Shown: piece by piece, positions 24,478 to 33,700 of the stretch
Layout of the letters: every line of letters starts with the position of its first letter
How positions within the stretch are numbered: the first letter of the stretch is position 1
Source: Zoogloea sp035335645
GTDB lineage: Bacteria; Pseudomonadota; Gammaproteobacteria; Burkholderiales; Rhodocyclaceae
NCBI GenBank assembly: GCA_035335645.1
Contig: DAOQMM010000019.1
Span: 1 to 39,716 of the forward strand
DNA: 39,716 nt
Reading direction: 5' to 3'
Position numbers and translations under genes: made by a program
The notes under the pieces: model-generated
What the model was told of the DNA's origin: nothing
What the model saw: only the letters and a program-made list of their open reading frames with translations
Databases searched by the model: none

Positions 24478-25170
24478 ATGAGCTTCCGCATCGCCCCCAG
24501 CCTGTTGTCCGCCAACTTCGCCCAGCTTGGCGCGGAAGTCGCCAACGTGATCGCCGCCGGTGCCGACTGGATCCACTTCGACGTGATGGACAACCACTAC
24601 GTCCCCAATCTCACCATCGGCCCCCTGGTCTGCGAAGCCATCCGCCCGTGCACCACCGCGCCCATCGACGTGCATCTGATGGTCAAGCCGGTGGATCGCA
24701 TCGTGCCGGACTTCGCCAAGGCCGGCGCCGACATCATCACCTTCCACCCGGAGGCCTCCGAGCACATCGACCGTACGCTGGGCCTGATCCGCGACAGCGG
24801 CTGCCAGGCCGGCCTGGTCTTCAACCCGGCCACGCCGCTGCACTGGATGGATCACGTCATGGACAAGCTCGACGTGGTGCTGCTGATGAGCGTCAACCCG
24901 GGCTTCGGCGGCCAGTCCTTCATCCCCGGCACCCTCGACAAGCTGCGCGAGGCGCGGGCGAAGATCGACGCCTACACGGCCCGCAGCGGCCGCCCCATCC
25001 TGCTGGAGATCGACGGCGGCGTGAAGGTGGACAACATCGCCGAGATCGCCCGCGCCGGGGCTGACACCTTCGTGGCCGGCTCCGCGGTCTTCGGCGCCGG
25101 CCGCGACACCGACCCGCACCGCTACGACAGCGTGATCGGCGCCCTGCGCGGCGCCCTGGCGGGGGTCTGA
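24478..25170 (+). CDS. rpe: ribulose-phosphate 3-epimerase
   Basis: 230-aa TIM-barrel enzyme that interconverts ribulose-5-P and xylulose-5-P in the pentose phosphate (and, where present, Calvin) cycle. Landmarks: IAPSLLSANFAQLG, HFDVMDNHYVPNLTIGP (metal-binding His/Asp), DVHLMVKPVDR, LLMSVNPGFGGQSFIP and EIDGGVKVDNI. A CAGGATCG site precedes ATG 24478. The gph gene follows after one base. Confidence 0.97.
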   Translation: MSFRIAPSLLSANFAQLGAEVANVIAAGADWIHFDVMDNHYVPNLTIGPLVCEAIRPCTTAPIDVHLMVKPVDRIVPDFAKAGADIITFHPEASEHIDRTLGLIRDSGCQAGLVFNPATPLHWMDHVMDKLDVVLLMSVNPGFGGQSFIPGTLDKLREARAKIDAYTARSGRPILLEIDGGVKVDNIAEIARAGADTFVAGSAVFGAGRDTDPHRYDSVIGALRGALAGV

Positions 25171-25171
25171 G

Positions 25172-25825
25172 GTGTCCCCGCGCCACGCGGTGCTGTTCGA
25201 TCTGGACGGCACCCTGCTCGATTCCATCCCCGACCTGGCCGAAGCCTGCCAGCGCATGATGCGGGAGCTGGGCCATCCGCCCCACGACCTGGAGACGATC
25301 CGCAGCTTCGTCGGCAAGGGCATGGTCAACCTCGTCACCCGCTGTCTCGGCGACGCCTCCGCGGAAGCGGTGGACGCCGCCGTGGCGGTCTTCCGCCGCC
25401 ACTACGCCGCGGTCAATGGCGACGCCACCACCCTCTATCCGGGGGTGGTGCCGGCCCTGGAGGCCCTCGCCGCGCGGGGCGTGCCCCTCGCCTGCGTCAC
25501 CAACAAGCCGGCCGCCTTCACCGAGCCCCTGCTGGCGCGCTGCGGCATTGCCGATTACTTTGCCGTCACCGTCAGTGGCGACACCCTCGCCGAGAAGAAG
25601 CCCCATCCCGCCCCCTTGCAGCACGCCTGTCGCCTGCTCGGCGTGGCCCCCGCGGCGGCCCTGATGGTGGGCGACTCCGCCAACGACGCCGAAGCTGCCC
25701 GCGCTGCCGGCATGCCGGTGCTCCTCGTCACCTACGGCTACAGTGAGGGACGCCCGGTGGACAGCATCGACTGCGACGGGCTACTATCCAGCCTCGAGGA
25801 CGTGCTGAGGCACCTCCCCGCCTGA
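25172..25825 (+). CDS. gph: phosphoglycolate phosphatase
   Basis: 217-aa HAD-superfamily hydrolase that removes 2-phosphoglycolate. Catalytic motif I is LFDLDGTLLDS (Asp nucleophile), motif II is CVTNKP, motif III Lys is in AEKKPHP and motif IV is MVGDSANDAEAA. GTG start at 25172 with the rpe stop one base upstream (TGA-G-GTG), so it is coupled to rpe. The order rpe-gph-trpE is common in betaproteobacteria. Confidence 0.95.
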   Translation: MSPRHAVLFDLDGTLLDSIPDLAEACQRMMRELGHPPHDLETIRSFVGKGMVNLVTRCLGDASAEAVDAAVAVFRRHYAAVNGDATTLYPGVVPALEALAARGVPLACVTNKPAAFTEPLLARCGIADYFAVTVSGDTLAEKKPHPAPLQHACRLLGVAPAAALMVGDSANDAEAARAAGMPVLLVTYGYSEGRPVDSIDCDGLLSSLEDVLRHLPA

Positions 25826-25850
25826 AATCCCCCGGAATTTCATCCCCTTC

Positions 25851-25946
25851 ATGACCCGTAAGCGCATGTTCTTCGTCGAGGAGTTCCCTGCCGTCCGTAT
25901 CCCCCGCTCCGGCGGATGCGGCGGCCGGTCATGGCTGCGCGCCTGA
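25851..25946 (+). CDS. possible trp leader peptide (31 aa)
   Basis: A short ORF in the gap between gph and trpE: MTRKRMFFVEEFPAVRIPRS and then GGCGGRSWLRA. It carries one Trp three codons before its end. The position is right for an attenuation leader, but known leaders usually have tandem Trp codons, and only a short CCCG/CGGG hairpin follows (about 25964-25974), without a T-run. No strong ribosome site is seen. Control could instead act through coupled translation or Rho. Confidence 0.35.
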   Translation: MTRKRMFFVEEFPAVRIPRSGGCGGRSWLRA

Positions 25947-26018
25947 CGCCGCCCTCCCGTCGCGGGCCAAGCCCCGTGATACCCTCGCGAACACGCAGCA
26001 TGCCCTTCCGGAGTCTCC

Positions 26019-27491
26019 ATGACCGAAGCCGAATTCAACGCCCTGGCCGCCCAGGGCTATAACCGCATCCCGGTAACCGTCGACACCTTCGCGGATCTCG
26101 ACACCCCCCTCTCCGTCTACCTCAAGCTCGCCAACGCGCCCAACACCTACCTGCTCGAATCCGTGCAGGGGGGCGAGCGTTTCGGGCGCTATTCCATCAT
26201 CGGCCTGGCCTGCTCCACGCGCATCGAGGCGCGCGGCCGCAGTGTGATGCTTCTCACCAACGACCGCGTCGTGGAGCGTCGCGACGACACCAATCCCCTC
26301 GATTACGTGGCCGAATTCAAGGCCCGCATCAAGGTGCCCCCGCGCGACCGCCTGCCGCGCTTCGCCGGTGGCCTGGTCGGCTGCTTCGGTTATGACACGG
26401 TGCGCTACATCGAGCCGCGCCTGGCCAGCACCCACAAGCCCGACGCCCTCGGCACGCCCGACGTGCTGCTGCTCCTGTCCGAAGAGATCGCCATCGTGGA
26501 CAACCTGTCCGGCAAGCTCACCCTCGTGGTGTATGCCGAGCCCCAGGTGCCCGATGCCTACGCCCGCGCCACCCGGCGGCTCAAGGAACTCATCGGGCGC
26601 CTGCGCGAGCCCGTGTCGATTCCCGCCGAGGCGCCCGGCGCCCCCGCCGAGGCCGTCTCCAGCTTCGGCGAGGCGGCCTTCAAGGACGCCGTGCGCAAGG
26701 CCAAGCACTACATCGTCGAGGGCGACATCATGCAGGTGGTGCTCGCCCAGCGCATGAGCAAGCCCTTCGCCGCCAGTCCGCTGGCCCTGTACCGGGCGAT
26801 CCGCAGCCTCAACCCGTCGCCCTACATGTTCTACTTCAACTTCGAGGACTTCCAGGTCGTCGGCGCCTCGCCCGAGATCCTCGTGCGGCTGGAGGACAAC
26901 GTGGTCACCGTGCGGCCCATCGCCGGCACCCGCAAGCGCGGCGCCACCCACGACGAAGACCTGGCCCTGGAGGCCGAACTCCTCGCCGACGAGAAGGAGC
27001 GGGCCGAGCACCTGCAGCTCCTCGACCTGGGCCGCAACGACTGCGGCCGCGTGGCCGGCACCGGCTCCGTGCGCGTCACCGAGCAGTTCACCGTCGAGCG
27101 CTACTCCCACGTGATGCACATCGTCTCCAACGTGGAAGGCCGCCTGCGCGACGGGCTCGACGCCCTCGCCGTGCTGCGCGCCACCTTCCCGGCCGGCACC
27201 GTCTCGGGTGCGCCCAAGCTGCGGGCGATGGAGATCATCGACGAGCTGGAACCCACCAAGCGCGGCATCTACGCCGGTTCGGTGGGCTATGTGGGCTTCC
27301 ACGGCGACATGGACCTGGCCATCGCCATCCGCACCGCGGTGCTCAAGGACGGCCACATCCATGTCCAGGCGGGTGCCGGCATCGTCGCCGACTCCAACCC
27401 CGACGCCGAATGGGAAGAGACCCAGAACAAGGCCCGCGCCATGCTGCGCGCCGCCGAGATCGCCGAAGCCGGCCTCGACACGCCGCTGTGA
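26019..27491 (+). CDS. trpE: anthranilate synthase component I
   Basis: 490-aa enzyme that, with TrpG, converts chorismate and glutamine (or ammonia) to anthranilate, the first step to tryptophan. The Trp feedback site LLES is at 45-48. The chorismate-binding domain includes VLAQRMSKPF, NPSPYMFYFNFEDFQVVGASPE (core: SPYMFYFNFEDF), RPIAGTRKRGA, LGRNDCGRVA, HIVSNVEGRL, TFPAGTVSGAPKLRAMEII and QAGAGIVADS. A CCGGAG site precedes ATG 26019. It is separated from trpG by an inverted gene. Confidence 0.98.
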   Translation: MTEAEFNALAAQGYNRIPVTVDTFADLDTPLSVYLKLANAPNTYLLESVQGGERFGRYSIIGLACSTRIEARGRSVMLLTNDRVVERRDDTNPLDYVAEFKARIKVPPRDRLPRFAGGLVGCFGYDTVRYIEPRLASTHKPDALGTPDVLLLLSEEIAIVDNLSGKLTLVVYAEPQVPDAYARATRRLKELIGRLREPVSIPAEAPGAPAEAVSSFGEAAFKDAVRKAKHYIVEGDIMQVVLAQRMSKPFAASPLALYRAIRSLNPSPYMFYFNFEDFQVVGASPEILVRLEDNVVTVRPIAGTRKRGATHDEDLALEAELLADEKERAEHLQLLDLGRNDCGRVAGTGSVRVTEQFTVERYSHVMHIVSNVEGRLRDGLDALAVLRATFPAGTVSGAPKLRAMEIIDELEPTKRGIYAGSVGYVGFHGDMDLAIAIRTAVLKDGHIHVQAGAGIVADSNPDAEWEETQNKARAMLRAAEIAEAGLDTPL

Positions 27492-27500
27492 ACGCCCGGC

Positions 27501-27523
27501 AAAAGGCCGCCCGCAGGCGGCCT
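27501..27523 (-). terminator. intrinsic terminator of the outer-membrane protein gene
   Basis: Perfect 8-bp stem AGGCCGCC/GGCGGCCT with a 4-nt loop. Read on the minus strand it is followed by TTTT, so it terminates the minus-strand gene at 27596-28150. The stem also lies just after trpE and may stop trpE transcripts as well. Confidence 0.7.
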
Positions 27524-27543
27524 GAAGCGCTGCACCGGCACGT

Positions 27544-27583
27544 CCGGACCGCGCCCGCCCATGTCGGTGGGGCGGCGGTCCGG
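27544..27583. other. second, long hairpin in the trpE/OMP convergent gap
   Basis: CCGGACCGC/GCGGTCCGG, a 9-bp perfect stem with further G-C pairing in a 22-nt loop, ending 13 bases from the stop of the outer-membrane protein gene. It probably protects or terminates the two convergent transcripts. Confidence 0.45.
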
Positions 27584-27595
27584 AGGCGCCGCGCG

Positions 27596-28150
27596 TCAGA
27601 AGGCGATGCCCACCTTGGCCTGCACCAGCCAGTTCTCGGCGCCCTGCATGCCGGGGGCGATGTCCTTGTTCACCGTGTCCTGCCAGCGCGCGCCGAGGCC
27701 CAGATTCACCTGGCCGATGCGGTAATCCAGGTCTGCGCCGGCCTGCCAGGCGAACAGGTCGGTGGTGCGACCGCCCGCGTCCGCCTTCACGTAGCCGATG
27801 CCGGGGCCGACGCCGAAGGTCAGGTTCTGGGCCACCGGGATCGTCCAGCGCGGGTTCAGTTCCACGGTGTTCAGGGTCACGCCGTCCTTGTCATAGCGGT
27901 TCCACGACAGCTTGGTGCGGACCACGCCGGTGGGCGTCTGGAACAGGCCGCAGTTCATGGCCAGCTCCAGGCCCAGGGCGGTGTCGCTGCTGCCGTGCTT
28001 GGGGTCGAGCATGCCGCCGGTCACCGACGCGACGAAGTTGGGCCGGTAGTCCTTGTCCAGGATGGGCAGGAACTTCCAGTCACCGGCAAAGGCCGGGGCG
28101 GTGGCGGCCGCCAGGGTGACGGCGGTCAGCAGGATGCGGGCGTTCTTCAT
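27596..28150 (-). CDS. outer-membrane beta-barrel protein, inserted between trpE and trpG
   Basis: 184 aa with a clear signal peptide (MKNARILLTAVTLAAATAPAFA). The mature part alternates amphipathic strands (VASVTGGMLDPK, ALGLELAMNCGLF, VVRTKLSWNRYD, LTFGVGPGIGYV, DLDYRIGQVNLGLGARW) and ends in Phe (VQAKVGIAF), the classical outer-membrane barrel terminus. This suggests a small barrel of about eight strands; the specific family is not recognised. ATG 28150 follows AGAGGA. It is transcribed against the trp genes and has its own terminator. Confidence 0.85.
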   Translation of the reverse strand: MKNARILLTAVTLAAATAPAFAGDWKFLPILDKDYRPNFVASVTGGMLDPKHGSSDTALGLELAMNCGLFQTPTGVVRTKLSWNRYDKDGVTLNTVELNPRWTIPVAQNLTFGVGPGIGYVKADAGGRTTDLFAWQAGADLDYRIGQVNLGLGARWQDTVNKDIAPGMQGAENWLVQAKVGIAF

Positions 28151-28335
28151 GGTTCGTCCTCTTGGTGTTGTGGAAAATGGATCCATCATGACCGATGGCG
28201 CCGCTCGAAGTCGGTAACCCCGGTCACATAGCCATTTTTCCGTCCCGCGCCCCCTGCGACGGGTCGGAACTGCGAGAAAATGTTTCAGCGTCGCGCCCCC
28301 GCGGGTCGCGGCGATTGCCGAAAGGAAGTCCAGCC

Positions 28336-28905
28336 ATGCTGCTGATGATCGACAACTACGACAGCTTCACTTACAACCTCGTGCAGTACTTCGGCGAGCT
28401 CGGTGCCGACGTGCGCGTGTTCCGCAACGACGAGATCACCGTCGAGCAGATCGCCGAACTGGCGCCGGCCCAGATCGTCGTCTCCCCCGGCCCCTGTTCG
28501 CCGGCCGAGGCGGGCATCTCCGTCGCCGCCATCCAGACCTTCGCCGGCAAAATCCCGCTCCTCGGCGTGTGCCTCGGCCACCAGAGCATCGGCGCCGCCT
28601 TCGGCGGACGCATCGTGCACGCCAAGCAGCTCATGCACGGCAAGGTGTCGCCGGTCCATCACCTGGACCAGGGCGTCTTCAAGGGCCTGCCCAATCCCCT
28701 CACCTGCACCCGTTACCACTCCCTCGCCATCGAACGCGAGACCCTGCCCGACTGCCTCGAAGTCACCGCGTGGACCGACGACGGCGAGATCATGGGCGTG
28801 CGCCACAAGACCCTCGCGGTGGAGGGCGTGCAGTTCCACCCCGAGTCCATCCTCACCGAGCGCGGCCACGACATGCTGCGCAACTTCCTCGACGCATCCC
28901 GCTGA
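28336..28905 (+). CDS. trpG: anthranilate synthase component II (glutamine amidotransferase)
   Basis: 189-aa class I amidotransferase that supplies ammonia to TrpE. Catalytic Cys79 is in GVCLGHQS, with the His/Glu pair in VQFHPESILTE. The N-terminus MLLMIDNYDSFTYNLVQYF is family-typical. The fragment may also serve folate synthesis (PabA), as no second copy is seen. An AAAGGAAG site precedes ATG 28336. First gene of the trpG-trpD-trpC block, with a 185-base promoter region upstream. Confidence 0.97.
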   Translation: MLLMIDNYDSFTYNLVQYFGELGADVRVFRNDEITVEQIAELAPAQIVVSPGPCSPAEAGISVAAIQTFAGKIPLLGVCLGHQSIGAAFGGRIVHAKQLMHGKVSPVHHLDQGVFKGLPNPLTCTRYHSLAIERETLPDCLEVTAWTDDGEIMGVRHKTLAVEGVQFHPESILTERGHDMLRNFLDASR

Positions 28906-28917
28906 ACGGAGCCCGCC

Positions 28918-29949
28918 ATGAACTTCACGCCCCAGGAAGCCCTGCAACGGACCATCGAACACCGGGAGATCTTCTACGACGAGATGCTCTCCCTGATGCG
29001 CCAGATCATGGCGGGCGAGGTCTCGCCGGTGATGACCGCCGCCATCCTCACCGGCCTGCGGGTCAAGAAGGAGACCATCGGCGAGATCGCCGCCGCCGCC
29101 ACGGTGATGCGCGAGCTCTCCTCCAAGGTCATCGTGCCGCCGCCCCACGAGCACTTCCTGGACGTGGTCGGCACCGGCGGTGACGGCGCCCACACCTTCA
29201 ACATCTCCACCGCCACCATCTTTGTCGCCGCGGCGGCCGGCGCGCGGGTGGCCAAGCACGGCGGGCGCAGCGTCTCCAGCAAGTCCGGCAGCGCCGACGT
29301 GCTCGAAGCCCTCGGCGTCAACCTCAACCTCAACGCCGAACAGGTCGCCGAATGCATCGCCCGCACCGGCATCGGCTTCATGTTCGCCCCCAACCACCAC
29401 AGCGCCATGAAGAACGTGGCGCCGGTGCGCCGCGAGATGGGCGTGCGCACCCTCTTCAACATCCTCGGCCCCCTCACCAACCCGGCCGGCGCGCCGAACA
29501 CCCTGCTGGGCGTCTTCCACGCCGACCTGGTGGGCATCTGCGTGCGCGTCATGCAGCGCCTCGGCGCCCATCACGTGCTGGTGGTGCATGGGCGGGACGG
29601 CATGGACGAAGTCTCCCTCGGCGCCGCCACCCTGGTGGGCGAGCTCAAGGACGGCGAGATCCGCGAATACGAAATCCACCCGGAGGACTTCGGCCTCGCC
29701 ATGATGTCCAGCCGCCGCCTGCAGGTGAGCACCGCCGACGAATCCAGGGCCATGCTCCTGTCCGTCCTCGACAACGTCCCGTCCGCCGCCCGTGAGATCG
29801 TCATCCTCAACGCCGGCGTCGCCCTCTACACCGCCAACCTGGCCGACTCCATCGGCGCCGGCATCGCCCTCGCCCGCGAGGCCATCGCCTCCGGCGCGGC
29901 CCGGGCCAGGCTCGACGCCTTTGTCGCCGCCACCCGTTCCTTCGCCTGA
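28918..29949 (+). CDS. trpD: anthranilate phosphoribosyltransferase
   Basis: 343-aa enzyme that joins anthranilate to PRPP. The PRPP-binding loop is VGTGGDGAHTFNISTA; other conserved parts are KHGGRSVSSKSGSADVLEALG (core: GGRSVSSKSGSADVLEALG), FAPNHHSAMKNVAPVRREMG and TLFNILGPLTNPA. It starts 12 bases after trpG with a GGAG site in the gap. Confidence 0.97.
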   Translation: MNFTPQEALQRTIEHREIFYDEMLSLMRQIMAGEVSPVMTAAILTGLRVKKETIGEIAAAATVMRELSSKVIVPPPHEHFLDVVGTGGDGAHTFNISTATIFVAAAAGARVAKHGGRSVSSKSGSADVLEALGVNLNLNAEQVAECIARTGIGFMFAPNHHSAMKNVAPVRREMGVRTLFNILGPLTNPAGAPNTLLGVFHADLVGICVRVMQRLGAHHVLVVHGRDGMDEVSLGAATLVGELKDGEIREYEIHPEDFGLAMMSSRRLQVSTADESRAMLLSVLDNVPSAAREIVILNAGVALYTANLADSIGAGIALAREAIASGAARARLDAFVAATRSFA

Positions 29950-29956
29950 GCGTCCC

Positions 29957-30745
29957 ATGTCCGACATCCTCAACAAGATCCTCGCCGTCAAACGCGACGA
30001 AGTCGCCGCCGCCCGCGCCCGCGTCTCCGATGCCGCCGTGCGCCAGCTCGCCGCCGACCAGCCCGCCCCGCGGGATTTCGTCGGGTCCATGCGTGCCCGC
30101 CTGGGCGCCGGCCGTTCCGCCGTGATCGCCGAGATCAAGAAGGCCAGCCCCAGCAAGGGCGTCATCCGCGCCGACTTCCGCCCCGCCGAGATCGCCCCGT
30201 CCTACGAGCGCGCCGGCGCCGCCTGCCTCTCCGTGCTCACCGACCGCCAGTTTTTCCAGGGCGCGCCGGACTACCTCCAGGCCGCCCGCGCCGCCTGCAC
30301 CCTGCCGGTGCTGCGCAAGGACTTCCTCGTCGATCCCTACCAGGTCTTCGAGGCCCGCGCGATGGGCGCCGACGCCATCCTCCTCATCGTCTCCGCCCTC
30401 AGCCTCGCCGAGATGCAGGCCATGGAGGCCATCGCCGAATCCCTCGGCATGGCCGTGCTGGTGGAAGTCCACGACGGCGCCGAGCTCGACCTGGCCCTGC
30501 AGCTGCGCACCCCCCTGGTGGGCATCAACAACCGCAACCTGCGCACCTTCGAAGTCAGCCTGCAGACCACCCTCGACCTGCTCCCGCGCATCCCCGCCGA
30601 GCGCATCGTCGTCACCGAATCCGGCATCCTGCAGCCCGCCGACGTGGCCCTGATGCGCGAGCACCGGGTCAATGCCTTCCTCGTCGGCGAAGCCTTCATG
30701 CGCGCCGACGATCCGGGCGCCGGTCTCGCCGCCCTGTTCGCCTGA
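29957..30745 (+). CDS. trpC: indole-3-glycerol phosphate synthase
   Basis: 262-aa TIM-barrel enzyme that closes the indole ring from CdRP. Signature blocks: ILAVKRDEVAAAR, VIAEIKKASPSKGVIRADF (catalytic Lys), LSVLTDRQFFQGAPDYL, LRKDFLVDPYQVFEARAMGA, VGINNRNLRTFEV and VTESGILQPADV. Seven bases separate it from trpD. TrpF, trpB and trpA are not in the window. Confidence 0.97.
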   Translation: MSDILNKILAVKRDEVAAARARVSDAAVRQLAADQPAPRDFVGSMRARLGAGRSAVIAEIKKASPSKGVIRADFRPAEIAPSYERAGAACLSVLTDRQFFQGAPDYLQAARAACTLPVLRKDFLVDPYQVFEARAMGADAILLIVSALSLAEMQAMEAIAESLGMAVLVEVHDGAELDLALQLRTPLVGINNRNLRTFEVSLQTTLDLLPRIPAERIVVTESGILQPADVALMREHRVNAFLVGEAFMRADDPGAGLAALFA

Positions 30746-30751
30746 TCCGCC

Positions 30752-33700
30752 ATGGGCGACGCCGCGCCGCCGCCCGACCCCGCCACCCCGCCGCCCGCGC
30801 AGGCCCCGTCGCCCGCGCGGCGTGGGGCTGCGGATGCTTTCGCCCGCCTGCTGCGGGCCACGCTGGGGGGCGCGTTCGCCACGCTCGCCCTCCTCATCGC
30901 CACGCTGGGCGGGCTGGGCGGCACCGAGGCCGGGCTTAGGCTGCTGGCTGAAGGGGCCACCGCCCTCAGCGGCGGCGATCTGCGCATCGAAGGCGCCGAA
31001 GGCCATCTCCTCGGCCACGTCCGCCTCGCCGCCCTGCGCCTGCATCGCGCCGATCTCCATCTGGACCTCACCCGGGTGGATCTGGACTGGACGCCCGCCG
31101 CGCTGCTCCACGGCCGTCTCGACATCGCCGCCCTGAGCGCCGCCGACGTCGTCGTCGCCACGCCTCCGGACGACACCCCGGCGACCCTGCCGGCCAGCCT
31201 CGAACTCCCCGTCGCTGTGCACGTCGGCCGCCTGCACCTGGACCGCCTGCGCATCGGCGCCCTCCGCGACGGCGCAGCCGCTGCGCCGGACGTGGACCTC
31301 ACGGAGGTGGAGGCCGCCGCCGACTCCGACGGCCGCCTCCACCGCGTCGCCACTGCCCGCGCCAGGACCGCCTTCGGCGCGCTCGCCGCCCAGGGCCAGC
31401 TCGACGGCCGCCGCCCCTTCGCCCTCCGCGCCCACGCCGATCTGGCCACCCGCCAGGGCGGCGACGCCTACACCGTGCAGGCCGATGCCCACGGCGACCT
31501 GCAGACCCTCACCATCGACGCCCGCGCCGCCGGTGCCGGCCTCAGCGGCGAGGCCCACGTGGCCGCCACGCCCTTCGCCGCTGTGCCCTTCCGCAGCGCC
31601 CGCCTGGCGATCCGCGACCTTGACCCCGCCCGCTTCCACGCGGCCGCCCCCGGCGCCCGCCTCGACGTGAGCGCCGATCTCGAGCCCGTCGCCAGCGCCA
31701 CCGATGGCGCGTGGAGCGTCGCCGGTCCGGTGCGCCTCCTCAACCGCGCGCCCGGCCGATACGACGCCGGCCGCCTGCCTGTCGCGTCCCTCGCTGCCCT
31801 GCTGCGCTGGGGCGAAGGCCGTCTCAGCCTGACCGACCTGGACCTGCGCCTGCCCCGCGGCGAAGTCCGCGGTGGCGCCAGCTGGGTGCGCGCCGCGGCC
31901 GGGGCCCCGGACGGTGACATCGGCCGTGTGGAAGCCGACCTGCAGGTGCGCGGCGTCGCCCTCCCGGCCCTGGACGGGCGCCTGCCGGCCGCCACCCTCG
32001 CCGGTCGCGTGCAGGCCCGCGCCGACGCCGGCGGGCAGACCGTGGAGGCGGATCTGCGCGATCCGCGCGTGGCCCTGCGCCTCTCCGCCCGCCATGCCGA
32101 CGGCGCGGTCACGGTGCAGGAGCTCCTCGCCCGCGCCGGCAAGGCCCGCCTCAGCGTCCGCGGCGCGGCCGACCTGGCCGGCGACGGCCGCTTCGAGCTC
32201 AAGGGCCGCCTCGATCACTTCGATCCCCACGCCTTCTTCACGGAGGCGCCCGCCGCCGACCTCACCCTGGACCTGGAGGCCCGCGGCCGGCGCAGCCCGC
32301 AGATGGCCGCAACGCTGAGCTTCCAGCTGGCCCCCAGCACGCTGGAGGGCCGGCCCCTCGTCGGCCACGGCACCCTCGCCGTGGACGGCCGGCGCCTCAG
32401 CGACGCCGACCTGACGCTTGCCGTAGCCGCCAACCGCCTGTCCGCCCGTGGCCGCTACGGTGCCCCGGGCGATGCCCTCGACCTGCACCTGGAGGCCCCC
32501 GATCTCGCCGCCCTCGGGCACACCCTCAGCGGCCGCGTCACGGCCGCTGCCGTGCTGCGCGGCACGCCCGCCCGCCCGGCCGGCGAGCTGGAGCTGAGCG
32601 GCGAAGGCCTCGCCTATGGCACCGTGCATGTGGAGGGCGTCAATGGGCGGGGCCGGCTGGAGGAGGGCGCCGATGCGCCGCTGAACCTGCTCCTCAACCT
32701 GGCCGGTGTGCGCACGGGCGCGGACCTGGAGCATGGCCTGCGCCGCGCCAGTCTGGTCGTCGATGGCCGGCGCAGTGCCCACCGCGCCCACCTGGAAGCC
32801 CACACGCCCGGCGCGGATGCCCTTGAGCTGGAGCTCTCCGGCGGCCTGGGCGACGCCCTGCGCTGGCAGGGACGCCTCGACCGGCTGCGCGTCCTCGGGC
32901 CCCATGCGACGACGCTGGCAGCGCCGGTGCCGCTGGTGCTGGCCCCGGCCGAAGTGCGCATCGGGGCGGCCGAACTGCGCAGCGAGGCCGGCGCCGCCCT
33001 GCGTCTTGACGAGACCCGCTGGGCGGATGGCGAGATCGTCGCCCGCGGCCGGCTGTCCGGGCTGCCGGTCGGCATCGGCCTCGACGCCGCCGGCGCGAAC
33101 CGCGCCGCGCTGGGCGACACTCTGCGCATGGGCGGCGACTGGGACATCCACGTGGGCGGCCACGTGGACGGCACCGTGCATCTCTTCCGGGAGCGGGGCG
33201 ACCTGCTGGTGCTGGGCGACGCGCCGGTACGCCTGGGGCTGGATGAAGTGCAGATCGTCGTCAACGCGGTGGCCAGTCGCCTGGCCTTCGGCTTCTCGGT
33301 GAGCGGCGCGCAGCTGGGCAAGGCCTCCGGCGCCGGCACCGCCCTGGCCGAGCGCACGGCCGACGGCGGCGTGCGCCTGGTGCCTGACGCGCCGCTGCTG
33401 GGCTCGGCCCAGCTGGACATGCCCAGCATCGCGTGGACCGGCCCCCTGGCCGACCCCAACCTCAAGACCGCCGGCCGCCTGAAGGCCGACTTCACCCTGT
33501 CCGGCACGCCCGCCCAGCCCGTCACCGAAGGGCGCATCCGCGGCGAGGCGCTGGCCTTCGCGATGGCCGACCAGGGCCTCAACCTGTCCGGCGGTACCCT
33601 GGTGGCCGACTTCAACCGGGACCGCCTGCGCGTGGAGCGCTTCGACTTCGCGTCGCCCAACCGGGTCAAACCCAACGAAGGGCGCATCGACGTGGCGCGC

